Positions 1 to 5,932 of a DNA stretch of 6,770 nucleotides are shown piece after piece. Below the pieces are notes generated by a model. That model was not told where the DNA came from. It made no database searches and saw only the letters and a list, made by a program, of their open reading frames with translations. Every line of letters begins with the position of its first letter. Within the stretch, counting starts at the first letter, position 1. The DNA is from an uncultured Acidimicrobiia bacterium (GTDB lineage Bacteria; Actinomycetota; Acidimicrobiia; Spongiisociales; UBA5794): positions 1 through 6,770 of the forward strand of contig CAJWGC010000061.1 of assembly GCA_913031525.1 (NCBI GenBank). Reading direction: 5' to 3'. The translations under genes and the position numbers were made by a program.

Positions 1-530
1 CGAGGTATATCGTATCCAGTCACGTTCTTCACCAACCGTCCGCCGGCTCTTACCACCCTCCCGTCTCCCGTTGCCAAGATGACTTCGAGTACACGATCAC
101 GAGTAGGACCAAACCGCAGCCGACGCCAGCCCGAAACACCTGCCGCAATCGTTCCTCCAACGGTTGCTTCTCCCGGCATCTCAGGCATCACCGCAGTCTG
201 TCCCTTTTCGGCAAGCAACTCCTCAAGATCGCTGACCTTTACCCCTGCCTCAACAACCACAGTGAGGTCGTCAGGTTCCCAATGAACAATTGACGACAGT
301 CGATGAGTGGAAAGGACAATGTCGGGATCAACGGGATAGCCAATTCCCTGGTGTGTTCCCCCTCCCCATATGAGCACCTTTAGACCGTGGTTGGAAGCAA
401 CCCGCATGATCTCAGCTGCTTGGCCGGTGCTATACGGAGCAACTCGATACCTGGAATCGGGAGCACCCTCTACCGGAACGCACGCCGCGGTATCGAGCAA
501 CGTCTCGGCTGCCAAATCGAGAGAGCTCAC
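1..530 (-). CDS. glcE: GlcE-like FAD-binding subunit of glycolate oxidase (5' part only)
   Basis: This is the N-terminal 176 residues of an FAD-binding PCMH-type protein, running off the left edge. Visible motifs are WGGGTHQGIG at residues 55-64 (FAD pyrophosphate loop), EATVGGTIAAGVSG around 121-134, and GGRLVKNVTGYDIP at 163-176; the last is highly typical of GlcE, where the consensus is G-R-x-V-K-N-V-x-G-Y-D. In the known complex GlcE is a flavin subunit working with GlcD and the iron-sulfur protein GlcF to oxidise glycolate to glyoxylate at the membrane. The start is GTG at 530-528, whose bases overlap the TGA of glcD as GTGA, a classic translational-coupling junction. A GAGGAG Shine-Dalgarno sequence lies just upstream inside glcD. 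The next in-frame ATG falls about 40 residues in, within the domain, so GTG is favoured. The pairing with glcD fixes the likely role; the true substrate could be another 2-hydroxyacid. Confidence 0.88.
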   Translation of the reverse strand, partial: MSSLDLAAETLLDTAACVPVEGAPDSRYRVAPYSTGQAAEIMRVASNHGLKVLIWGGGTHQGIGYPVDPDIVLSTHRLSSIVHWEPDDLTVVVEAGVKVSDLEELLAEKGQTAVMPEMPGEATVGGTIAAGVSGWRRLRFGPTRDRVLEVILATGDGRVVRAGGRLVKNVTGYDIP

Positions 531-1945
531 AACTCCTCTTGTAGATTCAGAGCAAGTCCATAGTCATAACACCGAGAACCTTCCGGAAGAATCTTTCCAG
601 GATTGAGACGCTCCCGAGGATCAAAGGCCTCACGCAGTCGCGCCTGAGCATCAAGATCAATCGGCCCAAAAACGTGGCTCATAAGATCGCGCTTCTCGAT
701 GCCTATGCCGTGTTCTCCAGAAAGGCTTCCTCCGGCCTCAACAGACACGATCACCATCTCTCTAGCCGCTGCCGTCACTCTTTCGAGCATCTCAGGATCT
801 GAGGAATCGAAAGAGACCAAGGGATGAAGATTTCCATCACCAGCGTGGAACACGTTCAACATGTCAAGACCGTAACGTTCCGCGATGTCGTAGATCTTTC
901 TCAGAGTCTCTACTAGATGAACCCGAGGAACCACCGTATCGTGCAAGTAATAGTCAGGAGCTGATTGAGCCACCGCGCCAAAAGCCGACTTTCGAGCCTT
1001 CCACAGAAGAGCTCGCTCAGCGTCATTGTGAGCATCACGAAACTCGATAGCACCGTTATCTCGAGCAATCGAAGCAACAACACCAGCTTCCATTTCAGCT
1101 GCTACAGGATGGCCATCCACCTCGGCTAGCAACACAGCAGCAGCGTGGGTCGGAAGGCCGGCTTTCGTAAAGTTCTCTACCGCTTCCACCATCGGCTGAT
1201 CCATAATCTCAAGCGCTGCCGGAATGACACCGGCAGCGATGATTCCTGATACGGCCGCAGCAGCGTGCTCAATATCATTGAATGCCACCAGCATCGTATG
1301 AACTGCAGGAGCGTTCTCTGTCAGCTTGACCATTACCCGAGTGACGATTCCTAACGTTCCTTCAGACCCAACAACAACGGCTCGAAGATCGAGACCGATT
1401 GGGTCGGGAGCAGCACCGCCGAGCTGAAGAATATCGCCGTCGACTGTCACCATCTCCAGTCCGAGAATGTGAACTACCGTTGTACCGTCTGACAGACAAT
1501 GCGGCCCGCCGGCGTTGGTTCCTACATTTCCCCCGATAGTGCACGCAGCCTGAGACGACGGATCCGGAGCAAAATGAACTCCAAGATGAGCGATCTGTTG
1601 AGAGAGCTCTAAATTGATAACCCCTGGGCCTACCCAAGCCGTCATGGCATCGCGGTCGACCTGCTCGACCCTATCCATCCGAGTCAAAGCAATGACAAGC
1701 GCAGGCTCCATAGGGACAACGCCTCCAGCGAGACCGGTTCCGGCACCCCGGGCGACTACTGGAACATCCCACTTACGCGCCAACCGCACAGATTCGGCAA
1801 CTTCCTCCGTAGACTCGGGTAGCGCTACCGCAATAGGAATACCCCGAGCAATCCCAGAATCCGTTCCATAAATACGCAGCTCTAGAGGTTGATATTTCAC
1901 ACGGCGATCACCGAGTAAGGCACGGAGATCATCAACAAGAGTCAT
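527..1945 (-). CDS. glcD: GlcD-type FAD-linked oxidase (glycolate oxidase large flavin subunit)
   Basis: A complete 472-residue protein of the GlcD/D-lactate dehydrogenase family (FAD-binding PCMH domain plus FAD-oxidase C-terminal domain), about the usual length. FAD-binding motifs are ARGAGTGLAGG at 65-75, IGGNVGTNAGG at 137-147 and GSEGTLGI at 193-200. The C-terminal substrate/flavin motifs are NVFHAGDGNLHP at 364-375, GGSLSGEHGIGIEKR at 405-419 and FDPRERLNPGKI at 441-452. With GlcE, encoded immediately after it and overlapping by 4 nt, it probably oxidises glycolate or a related 2-hydroxyacid and passes electrons to a GlcF-type subunit encoded outside the window. No signal peptide or membrane segment is seen, so it should be cytoplasmic and at most peripherally membrane-bound. 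ATG 1945-1943 has no Shine-Dalgarno sequence but has TAGTCT six bases upstream, suggesting leaderless translation. A stand-alone D-lactate dehydrogenase is possible but less likely given glcE. Confidence 0.93.
   Translation of the reverse strand: MTLVDDLRALLGDRRVKYQPLELRIYGTDSGIARGIPIAVALPESTEEVAESVRLARKWDVPVVARGAGTGLAGGVVPMEPALVIALTRMDRVEQVDRDAMTAWVGPGVINLELSQQIAHLGVHFAPDPSSQAACTIGGNVGTNAGGPHCLSDGTTVVHILGLEMVTVDGDILQLGGAAPDPIGLDLRAVVVGSEGTLGIVTRVMVKLTENAPAVHTMLVAFNDIEHAAAAVSGIIAAGVIPAALEIMDQPMVEAVENFTKAGLPTHAAAVLLAEVDGHPVAAEMEAGVVASIARDNGAIEFRDAHNDAERALLWKARKSAFGAVAQSAPDYYLHDTVVPRVHLVETLRKIYDIAERYGLDMLNVFHAGDGNLHPLVSFDSSDPEMLERVTAAAREMVIVSVEAGGSLSGEHGIGIEKRDLMSHVFGPIDLDAQARLREAFDPRERLNPGKILPEGSRCYDYGLALNLQEEL
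533..540 (-). promoter_or_regulatory. Shine-Dalgarno sequence for glcE
   Basis: AAGAGGAG lies inside the last codons of glcD, with GAGGAG ending only 2 nt before the GTG start (the GAGG core ends 4 nt before it). The spacing is short, but together with the GTGA overlap it supports reinitiation at GTG 530-528. No TAnnnT hexamer sits 6-7 nt before this start, unlike the genes thought to begin transcription units. Confidence 0.55.
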
Positions 1946-1960
1946 AGCGCAAGACTACCC
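1946..1960 (-). promoter_or_regulatory. Putative leaderless promoter of glcD (-10 TAGTCT)
   Basis: On the minus strand TAGTCT (1957-1952) is followed by TGCGCT and then the ATG. This is a TAnnnT -10 hexamer with 6 nt to the start codon, preceded by GGG. It resembles the moaA promoter: both read GGTA, then G or C, then TCTTGC. No convincing -35 box is visible. It lies in the 55-nt gap after the MFS gene, where I see no intrinsic terminator. The promoter call is inferred from position and pattern. Confidence 0.5.
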
Positions 1961-2000
1961 ATCTGCTTGAAACGCGGGTCTCGCCACTCCAACAAAATGG

Positions 2001-3233
2001 TCACGAGAAAAAAGACTCTCCTCTACCCTCTAGCGGCTTTCTCCGTATCGCCCAATTTTGAGCCATACGACGGAGCGGTATCCAAGCAAACAAGATAAAT
2101 ACAAAAACGATCGCAGTAAGCCAATACAAAAATCGCCCCCCCATTTGGGTAACGAGGATTGTTCCAAATACCGGACCGACAGTCTGCCCCAAACGGAGCG
2201 ATGCCATCCAAATGGCCACCGCTACACCTCGATGGCTATTTCCAGGAGCAGAAGTGGCGAATTCAGAGAGCAGCGGGAAAAGAGTACCGAAGCCAAGTCC
2301 AACTATGATCAATCCCAGTGGAACAAATCCGACAATCGGCGCGTTCGCGACAACAATGAATCCGAAGGTCACGAATATAAACGCGCCTCTCAGGACAAAC
2401 GTAGGACCATGCCTTCTGACTAGCGAAGCCGAGAGCAGAGAGGCGATGACGCTTCCGACTGCTGGAAACGATTGGATGATCCCACGGCCAACAGTATCGA
2501 TATCGAAGACCTCTTCTAAAAAAATCGGAGTCGCGGTAAATCCAGCGCCGTTGAGTAAGAGCGTGGTAACCGCGGTAAAAGGGAGAAGACCTAGGAAGTC
2601 CGATATTCGCTCGCGCTGAGTGAGTGATACGAACATCGCTTTGATATGTCCGAAGATAGGACCTGGATCTTTCATTGCCTCATGGCCCGGGAATTTCCTT
2701 GCAAACCACGCGAGCGGCAAGGCAATCCCGAAGGCAAGGAAGGGACGATTTACACCTCCCGATGCGAGGAATCCCCCGAGCACCGGCGACAAAACAGCTG
2801 TGCTGGTCAGAACGGCAGCATTGATACCCAAAGCTCGTCTTCGTTCATGGATTTCGCTGTAAGAATCTCCGATGATCATCACAGCCAAACCCAGTATGGC
2901 TGCGGCGCCGGCTCCCTGAACTATCCGCGTCGCTACAAGTACCCAGAAAGAATTAACCCAAAACCCAAAGATTCCTGAGATCCCGTATAACAAGAGCGCC
3001 CATACCGCAACAAAGCGTCTACCTCGTAAATCGGCAATGTGACCGATGAACACAGCGAGGACGACTCCTGGAAACGCTGCGGCACCCTGGATTACGCCGA
3101 TCACGCTACGCGAAACATTAAGGGCATCTGCCATTTCCGGTAGAGCTGGAATGAGAATCGCAAAATTGAGAACACCGACGCTCGTTAGCGCCAATACGAG
3201 TGGAAGCAACCGCGATGAACGGCTATTGGACAT
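2001..3233 (-). CDS. MFS transporter, 12-helix drug/H+ antiporter-like
   Basis: A major facilitator superfamily permease of about 410 residues with twelve hydrophobic segments, the usual length for a 12-helix member. Numbered from ATG 3233-3231, the loop 2-3 motif A is GHIADLRGRR at 64-73, helix 4 carries RIVQGAGAAA (103-112), and helix 5 carries SPVLGGFLA (149-157). The last is the antiporter-type motif C region seen in DHA1 exporters. It therefore probably exports a small molecule using the proton gradient; the substrate cannot be read. An in-frame TTG at 3257-3255 would add 8 residues (MEASSLAR) but lacks a Shine-Dalgarno sequence. ATG 3233 is preferred because TAGCCT lies seven bases before it, giving a leaderless start and placing the TTG upstream of the transcript. 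It follows moaA by 59 nt, and its promoter shares a 15-bp word with that of folB. Confidence 0.88.
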   Translation of the reverse strand: MSNSRSSRLLPLVLALTSVGVLNFAILIPALPEMADALNVSRSVIGVIQGAAAFPGVVLAVFIGHIADLRGRRFVAVWALLLYGISGIFGFWVNSFWVLVATRIVQGAGAAAILGLAVMIIGDSYSEIHERRRALGINAAVLTSTAVLSPVLGGFLASGGVNRPFLAFGIALPLAWFARKFPGHEAMKDPGPIFGHIKAMFVSLTQRERISDFLGLLPFTAVTTLLLNGAGFTATPIFLEEVFDIDTVGRGIIQSFPAVGSVIASLLSASLVRRHGPTFVLRGAFIFVTFGFIVVANAPIVGFVPLGLIIVGLGFGTLFPLLSEFATSAPGNSHRGVAVAIWMASLRLGQTVGPVFGTILVTQMGGRFLYWLTAIVFVFILFAWIPLRRMAQNWAIRRKPLEGRGESFFS

Positions 3234-3254
3234 TCGCGCCAGGCTACTGGCCTC
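3234..3254 (-). promoter_or_regulatory. Putative leaderless promoter of the MFS gene (-10 TAGCCT)
   Basis: TAGCCT occupies 3246-3241 on the minus strand and is followed by GGCGCGA and the ATG at 3233, a 7-nt spacing. It sits inside GAGGCCAGTAGCCTG (3254-3240), which recurs exactly before folB at the same distance from the start. The word contains the short dyad AGGC-n5-GCCT, so it could be an operator as well as a core promoter. No clear -35 box is visible. Confidence 0.5.
3240..3254 (-). repeat. 15-bp shared promoter element, copy 1 (MFS)
   Basis: The minus strand reads GAGGCCAGTAGCCTG, identical to 5907-5893 before folB. In both places it ends 6 nt before the chosen ATG and contains the TAGCCT -10-like hexamer. 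The identity stops at both ends, so it is a shared regulatory word and not part of a longer duplication. Confidence 0.75.
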
Positions 3255-3292
3255 CAAGCAGGCATCGGAGACATGTTTTCGCGATCAAATGA

Positions 3293-4300
3293 TTATCCCC
3301 CGATGTAACTCATTTCAACCTTTGGCAGATTGACGATTGCTTCGCTACGGATTTCCGAGTATCGATCGTTACGCTTTTCCCATACTTTGCTGATCAAGCT
3401 CATCAATTCTTCGTCGCTCGAACCATCCCGCAAAGGCCTACGCAGATCGATTCCAGACGTCGCGAATAGACACGTATAAAGCATGCCCTCTGCCGAAATA
3501 CGAGCACGCACACACGAACCACAGAACGGCTGCGAAACAGAGGAGATCACACCAAATTCACCGGATCCGTCGATATAGCCCCATCGTCTTGCAACTTCGC
3601 CTGGATATTGCGCCTCAAGCGGCTCGATCTCGTGAGCCGAAGCAACGATATCGACAATCTCAGCTGCCGGGACGACGTCGTTGAGACGCCAGCCGTTGGT
3701 ATGGCCCACATCCATGTATTCAATAAATCGTACGATATGGCCGGTATCACGGAAATATTCGGCTACGGCAAGCACATCACCATCATTCACCCCGCGTTGT
3801 ACAACCATGTTGATCTTGATTGGCGTAAGAGCGGCCGCTGCTGCAGCGTCGATTCCTTCCAGGACCCGATCCACCGAAAAGCCAGCATCGTTCATCGCCA
3901 TGAACGTGGCATTATCAAGAGAGTCGAGACTCACCGAAACCCTATCGAGTCCTGCCACAGCGAGATTCGCGGCATGACGTTCCAATAACGAACCGTTAGT
4001 AGTCATCGCGATATCGTCAATTTCTTGGATTCGCGCCAATCGACTTACTAAGTCAACGATGCCTCGACGCATCATTGGTTCGCCTCCTGTGATCCGGAGC
4101 TTGGTCACTCCAAGGCGCGAAAACAGGCCGACGATTCGGGTGATCTCCTCAAAGCTCAACAGCGAATCGCGCGCAAGGAACTCCCATTCGCGATTAAAAA
4201 TCTCCTTAGGCATACAGTACGTACAGCGAAAATTGCAACGATCAGTGACTGAGACACGCAAATCTCTAAGTGGGCGTCCATACTCGTCAGTCAATGCCAT
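3293..4300 (-). CDS. moaA: GTP 3',8-cyclase MoaA
   Basis: A complete 335-residue radical SAM enzyme that converts GTP to 3',8-cyclo-7,8-dihydro-GTP, the first step of molybdopterin cofactor synthesis, together with MoaC. The N-terminal cluster motif is CNFRCTYC with C22, C26 and C29 (CX3CX2C), the S-adenosylmethionine-binding GGEP is at 72-75, and SVSLDSLD is at 122-129. The second iron-sulfur cluster, which binds GTP, is CGSC at 260-263 plus C277, followed by LFA. The protein ends in Gly-Gly, which in the family inserts into the active site. All diagnostic features are present and the length is normal. The start ATG 4300-4298 has TACTCT six bases upstream and no Shine-Dalgarno sequence, so translation is probably leaderless. 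No other moa, mob or molybdate genes are in the window. Its neighbours are the folate gene folKE upstream (65-nt gap) and the MFS gene downstream. Confidence 0.97.
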   Translation of the reverse strand: MALTDEYGRPLRDLRVSVTDRCNFRCTYCMPKEIFNREWEFLARDSLLSFEEITRIVGLFSRLGVTKLRITGGEPMMRRGIVDLVSRLARIQEIDDIAMTTNGSLLERHAANLAVAGLDRVSVSLDSLDNATFMAMNDAGFSVDRVLEGIDAAAAAALTPIKINMVVQRGVNDGDVLAVAEYFRDTGHIVRFIEYMDVGHTNGWRLNDVVPAAEIVDIVASAHEIEPLEAQYPGEVARRWGYIDGSGEFGVISSVSQPFCGSCVRARISAEGMLYTCLFATSGIDLRRPLRDGSSDEELMSLISKVWEKRNDRYSEIRSEAIVNLPKVEMSYIGG

Positions 4301-4314
4301 TCTGCAAGAGTACC
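4301..4314 (-). promoter_or_regulatory. Putative leaderless promoter of moaA (-10 TACTCT)
   Basis: TACTCT (4312-4307, minus strand) is followed by TGCAGA and the ATG of moaA, a TAnnnT hexamer 6 nt from the start and preceded by CGG. It closely resembles the glcD site. The GCAAGAG/CTCTTGC inverted repeat bounding the folKE-moaA gap overlaps this hexamer. No riboswitch-sized leader exists in the 65-nt gap, so a Moco riboswitch is excluded here. Confidence 0.5.
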
Positions 4315-4365
4315 GGAGTATGTGTGCATTAGGTCCATCAAGGTGGTTGTCAGTGGATCTCTTGC

Positions 4366-5493
4366 CTAGCCAGCGAGATTAAGGAACTCTGCCCGAGTAC
4401 GGGGATCTTCCCTAAAGGTTCCTCTCATGGCGCTCGTTAGCATGGAACCATCCTGTTTCTGCACTCCACGCATCATCATGCATAGATGCTTTCCTTTGAC
4501 CACCACAGCCACACCATGCGGCTGGAGAGTGCGCTCCATGGCATCAGCCACCTGGTTAACCATCCGCTCCTGAACTTGAAGCCTTCGAGCGTATAAGTCA
4601 AGAATGCGCGCAACCTTCGAAAGTCCGATGATACGTCCTTTAGGTAAGTAGGCCACCGTCGCGCTGCCAAAGAAGGGAAGCAGATGGTGTTCGCACAATG
4701 AAAAGAACTCGACTTCCTTGATCAAAATCATCTCTTCGGCACCTTCGGCATCAAAAACTGCGCCATTCACAATCTCATCAAGTGAGGTGGCATAGCCGCT
4801 TGTGAGATAATCCATTGCCTTGGCAACGCGAAGCGGAGTGCGTAAAAGCCCTTCCCGTTCGGGATCCTCGCCCATTTCGAGTAACTGCTGGCGCACCAAC
4901 GCTTCGAAACGTGGCGCGTAAACTTCTCTCTTGTCGTTCCAATCCTCCGAAGAACGTGATCGGTAGGGCCTGCCGAGTACGACCGACTGCACAGGCTGGA
5001 CACTTTCTCCACTCTGACCAAACTGAGTAGCGATCTCTCTTGCTGTCTGTCCAGTTACTTCATGTTGCCAATCAGGAACGATATCCGCGATGGGGATCGC
5101 TACATGAGGTGCCGTGAGAGCAAGAGCGTCCGGCAAGGACCAACCGTCAAAATCGCCTACTACACCTCGGTAATAGGTGAGATCAAGGTCGATGGTCCGA
5201 GGGGCGTCAGGATCTTCGGTCCGCTCGCGACCAAGTACGGACTCAATATGTCGCAGAGCGGTTCGAACTTCTGCTGGGTCCAATACAGTTCGCACTTGTA
5301 CGGCAGCGTTGAAGAACTCCGGAGCATCAGGTGGGCCTCCCACAGATTTACTTTCGAAGAAGCGGCTCACTTTGCGGACTTCTATGTAGCGGTTACGTCG
5401 GATAAGCCGTATAGCTTCCGGCAAATTAGATTCCTTCTCGATATTGGACCCTATCGAGATAACCGCATCATTCATGTGCTCGCTACTAGGCAT
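4366..5493 (-). CDS. folKE: FolKE fusion: HPPK (FolK) joined to GTP cyclohydrolase I (FolE)
   Basis: This 375-residue protein carries two folate enzymes. Residues about 10-157 are 6-hydroxymethyl-dihydropterin pyrophosphokinase: SIGSN at 13-17, [10 protein letters not shown] at 60-69, LGRER at 87-91, and PRTIDLDL at 98-105 with metal-binding D102 and D104. Residues about 187-373 are GTP cyclohydrolase [15 protein letters not shown] at 214-227, [10 protein letters not shown] at 267-276 with zinc ligands C267 and H270, [20 protein letters not shown] (290-309), and [12 protein letters not shown] with C338 as third ligand. FolE makes dihydroneopterin triphosphate from GTP; FolK acts later, after FolB. 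The FolK half lacks about eight residues after APH (128-130), where relatives carry R-x-F-x-L, so that activity may be altered. A folKE fusion next to folB is known from Lactococcus lactis. ATG 5493 is kept because AAGGAG lies 11 nt upstream; ATG 5475, giving [11 protein letters not shown], is an alternative closer to typical FolK starts. It follows folB by 24 nt, probably in one operon. Confidence 0.95.
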   Translation of the reverse strand: MPSSEHMNDAVISIGSNIEKESNLPEAIRLIRRNRYIEVRKVSRFFESKSVGGPPDAPEFFNAAVQVRTVLDPAEVRTALRHIESVLGRERTEDPDAPRTIDLDLTYYRGVVGDFDGWSLPDALALTAPHVAIPIADIVPDWQHEVTGQTAREIATQFGQSGESVQPVQSVVLGRPYRSRSSEDWNDKREVYAPRFEALVRQQLLEMGEDPEREGLLRTPLRVAKAMDYLTSGYATSLDEIVNGAVFDAEGAEEMILIKEVEFFSLCEHHLLPFFGSATVAYLPKGRIIGLSKVARILDLYARRLQVQERMVNQVADAMERTLQPHGVAVVVKGKHLCMMMRGVQKQDGSMLTSAMRGTFREDPRTRAEFLNLAG

Positions 5494-5504
5494 TTCTCAG
5501 ATAG

Positions 5505-5510
5505 CTCCTT
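5505..5510 (-). promoter_or_regulatory. Shine-Dalgarno sequence for folKE
   Basis: AAGGAG on the minus strand lies in the 24-nt folB-folKE gap, 11 nt before ATG 5493 and 29 nt before the alternative ATG 5475. It therefore favours the upstream start. The presence of a ribosome binding site and absence of a TAnnnT hexamer at 6-7 nt fits folKE being an internal operon gene. Confidence 0.6.
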
Positions 5511-5517
5511 ATAGCTT

Positions 5518-5886
5518 CTAGCGACTAACGCGAGATCTGTGTATGGAGATTCCCACAGATCGAGCATGGCGTAGCGCTCCCGGCTTCTCAATTCTGATCT
5601 CTACTTCCTGGATCCTCGGCTCAGTATCGAGAATCAGATCTGCTAGCTCTTGCGCCAACCGCTCCAGGAGCATCGGCTTACCATTCTCGATATGGGCAAT
5701 AAGCGCTTTGCTAATAGTTCGATAGTTAGCAGCATCTGTGATGTTATCGCTGACCGCTGCCGAAGAGGTATCGACCCACATGGTCACGTTGGTAATGACC
5801 TTCTGAGGATTCAACCGTTCGTCAGGCTTAATTCCGATAATGCCAGTGGCTGAGAGGTCGATTATGTGCAATCTGTCTAGATCCAT
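5518..5886 (-). CDS. folB: FolB/FolX-family dihydroneopterin aldolase (or epimerase)
   Basis: A 122-residue protein of the small FolB/FolX family, full length. Dihydroneopterin aldolase converts 7,8-dihydroneopterin to 6-hydroxymethyl-dihydropterin plus glycolaldehyde in folate synthesis. Visible family features are GIIGIKPDERLNPQ at 15-28 (Glu and Gln of the pterin-binding region), NYRTISKALIAHIE at 54-67, LLERLAQELADLIL at 73-86 containing the pterin-binding Glu (E75), and EKPGAL at 100-105 with the catalytic-type Lys101. Stretches GIK, NVT, NYRT and ALR-x-A-x-SV resemble, from memory, E. coli FolX (dihydroneopterin triphosphate 2'-epimerase) more than E. coli FolB, while KPGAL is aldolase-like. 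Because it directly precedes folKE with a 24-nt gap, aldolase is the more useful default. ATG 5886 has no Shine-Dalgarno sequence but has TAGCCT seven bases upstream, so it likely heads a leaderless folB-folKE transcript. Confidence 0.88.
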   Translation of the reverse strand: MDLDRLHIIDLSATGIIGIKPDERLNPQKVITNVTMWVDTSSAAVSDNITDAANYRTISKALIAHIENGKPMLLERLAQELADLILDTEPRIQEVEIRIEKPGALRHARSVGISIHRSRVSR

Positions 5887-5912
5887 AGTTTTCAGGCTAC
5901 TGGCCTCGTATC
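5887..5912 (-). promoter_or_regulatory. Putative leaderless promoter of folB-folKE (-10 TAGCCT)
   Basis: In the 46-nt gap after the reductase gene, the minus strand reads GATACGAGG, CCAG, TAGCCT (5899-5894), then GAAAACT and the ATG. TAGCCT is a TAnnnT hexamer 7 nt from the start. The block GATACGAGG also precedes the TAGCCT of the reductase promoter, there without the intervening CCAG. No obvious -35 box is visible. Confidence 0.5.
5893..5907 (-). repeat. 15-bp shared promoter element, copy 2 (folB)
   Basis: GAGGCCAGTAGCCTG on the minus strand is an exact match to 3254-3240 before the MFS gene, at the same distance from the chosen ATG. It includes the AGGC-n5-GCCT dyad and the -10-like TAGCCT. 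Confidence 0.75.
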
Positions 5913-5932
5913 AGAGTAACCACGGATAACCA

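Noticed and set aside
79..606. Short plus-strand open frames at 79-285 and 370-606
   Set aside because: They are opposite glcE and the end of glcD, which have clear FAD-binding motifs on the minus strand.
1946..2000. Intrinsic terminator after the MFS gene
   Set aside because: The T-run TTTTTT near the end of the MFS gene is within codons and not preceded by a GC-rich hairpin; no stem is visible in the gap.
2212..2619. 135-codon plus-strand open frame, and an overlapping 121-codon frame at 2058-2423
   Set aside because: Both are antisense to the MFS gene, have low-complexity polar composition and no motif. Mirror frames of a hydrophobic membrane protein gene are expected.
3608..3988. 126-codon plus-strand open frame
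   Set aside because: It is antisense to the well-conserved moaA, with no recognisable domain.
4304..4365. 7-bp inverted repeat GCAAGAG / CTCTTGC bounding the folKE-moaA gap
   Set aside because: The arms are 48 nt apart with no T-run, so this is not an intrinsic terminator. Seven matching bases in a gap of this size can arise by chance, although one arm overlaps the moaA -10 hexamer.
4301..4365. Possible molybdenum cofactor riboswitch before moaA
   Set aside because: The gap is only 65 nt and translation seems leaderless, leaving no room for the much longer structured aptamer.
5062..5514. 150-codon open frame on the plus strand
   Set aside because: It lies entirely antisense to folKE, whose motifs account for the sequence; the translation shows no family motif and is a shadow frame.
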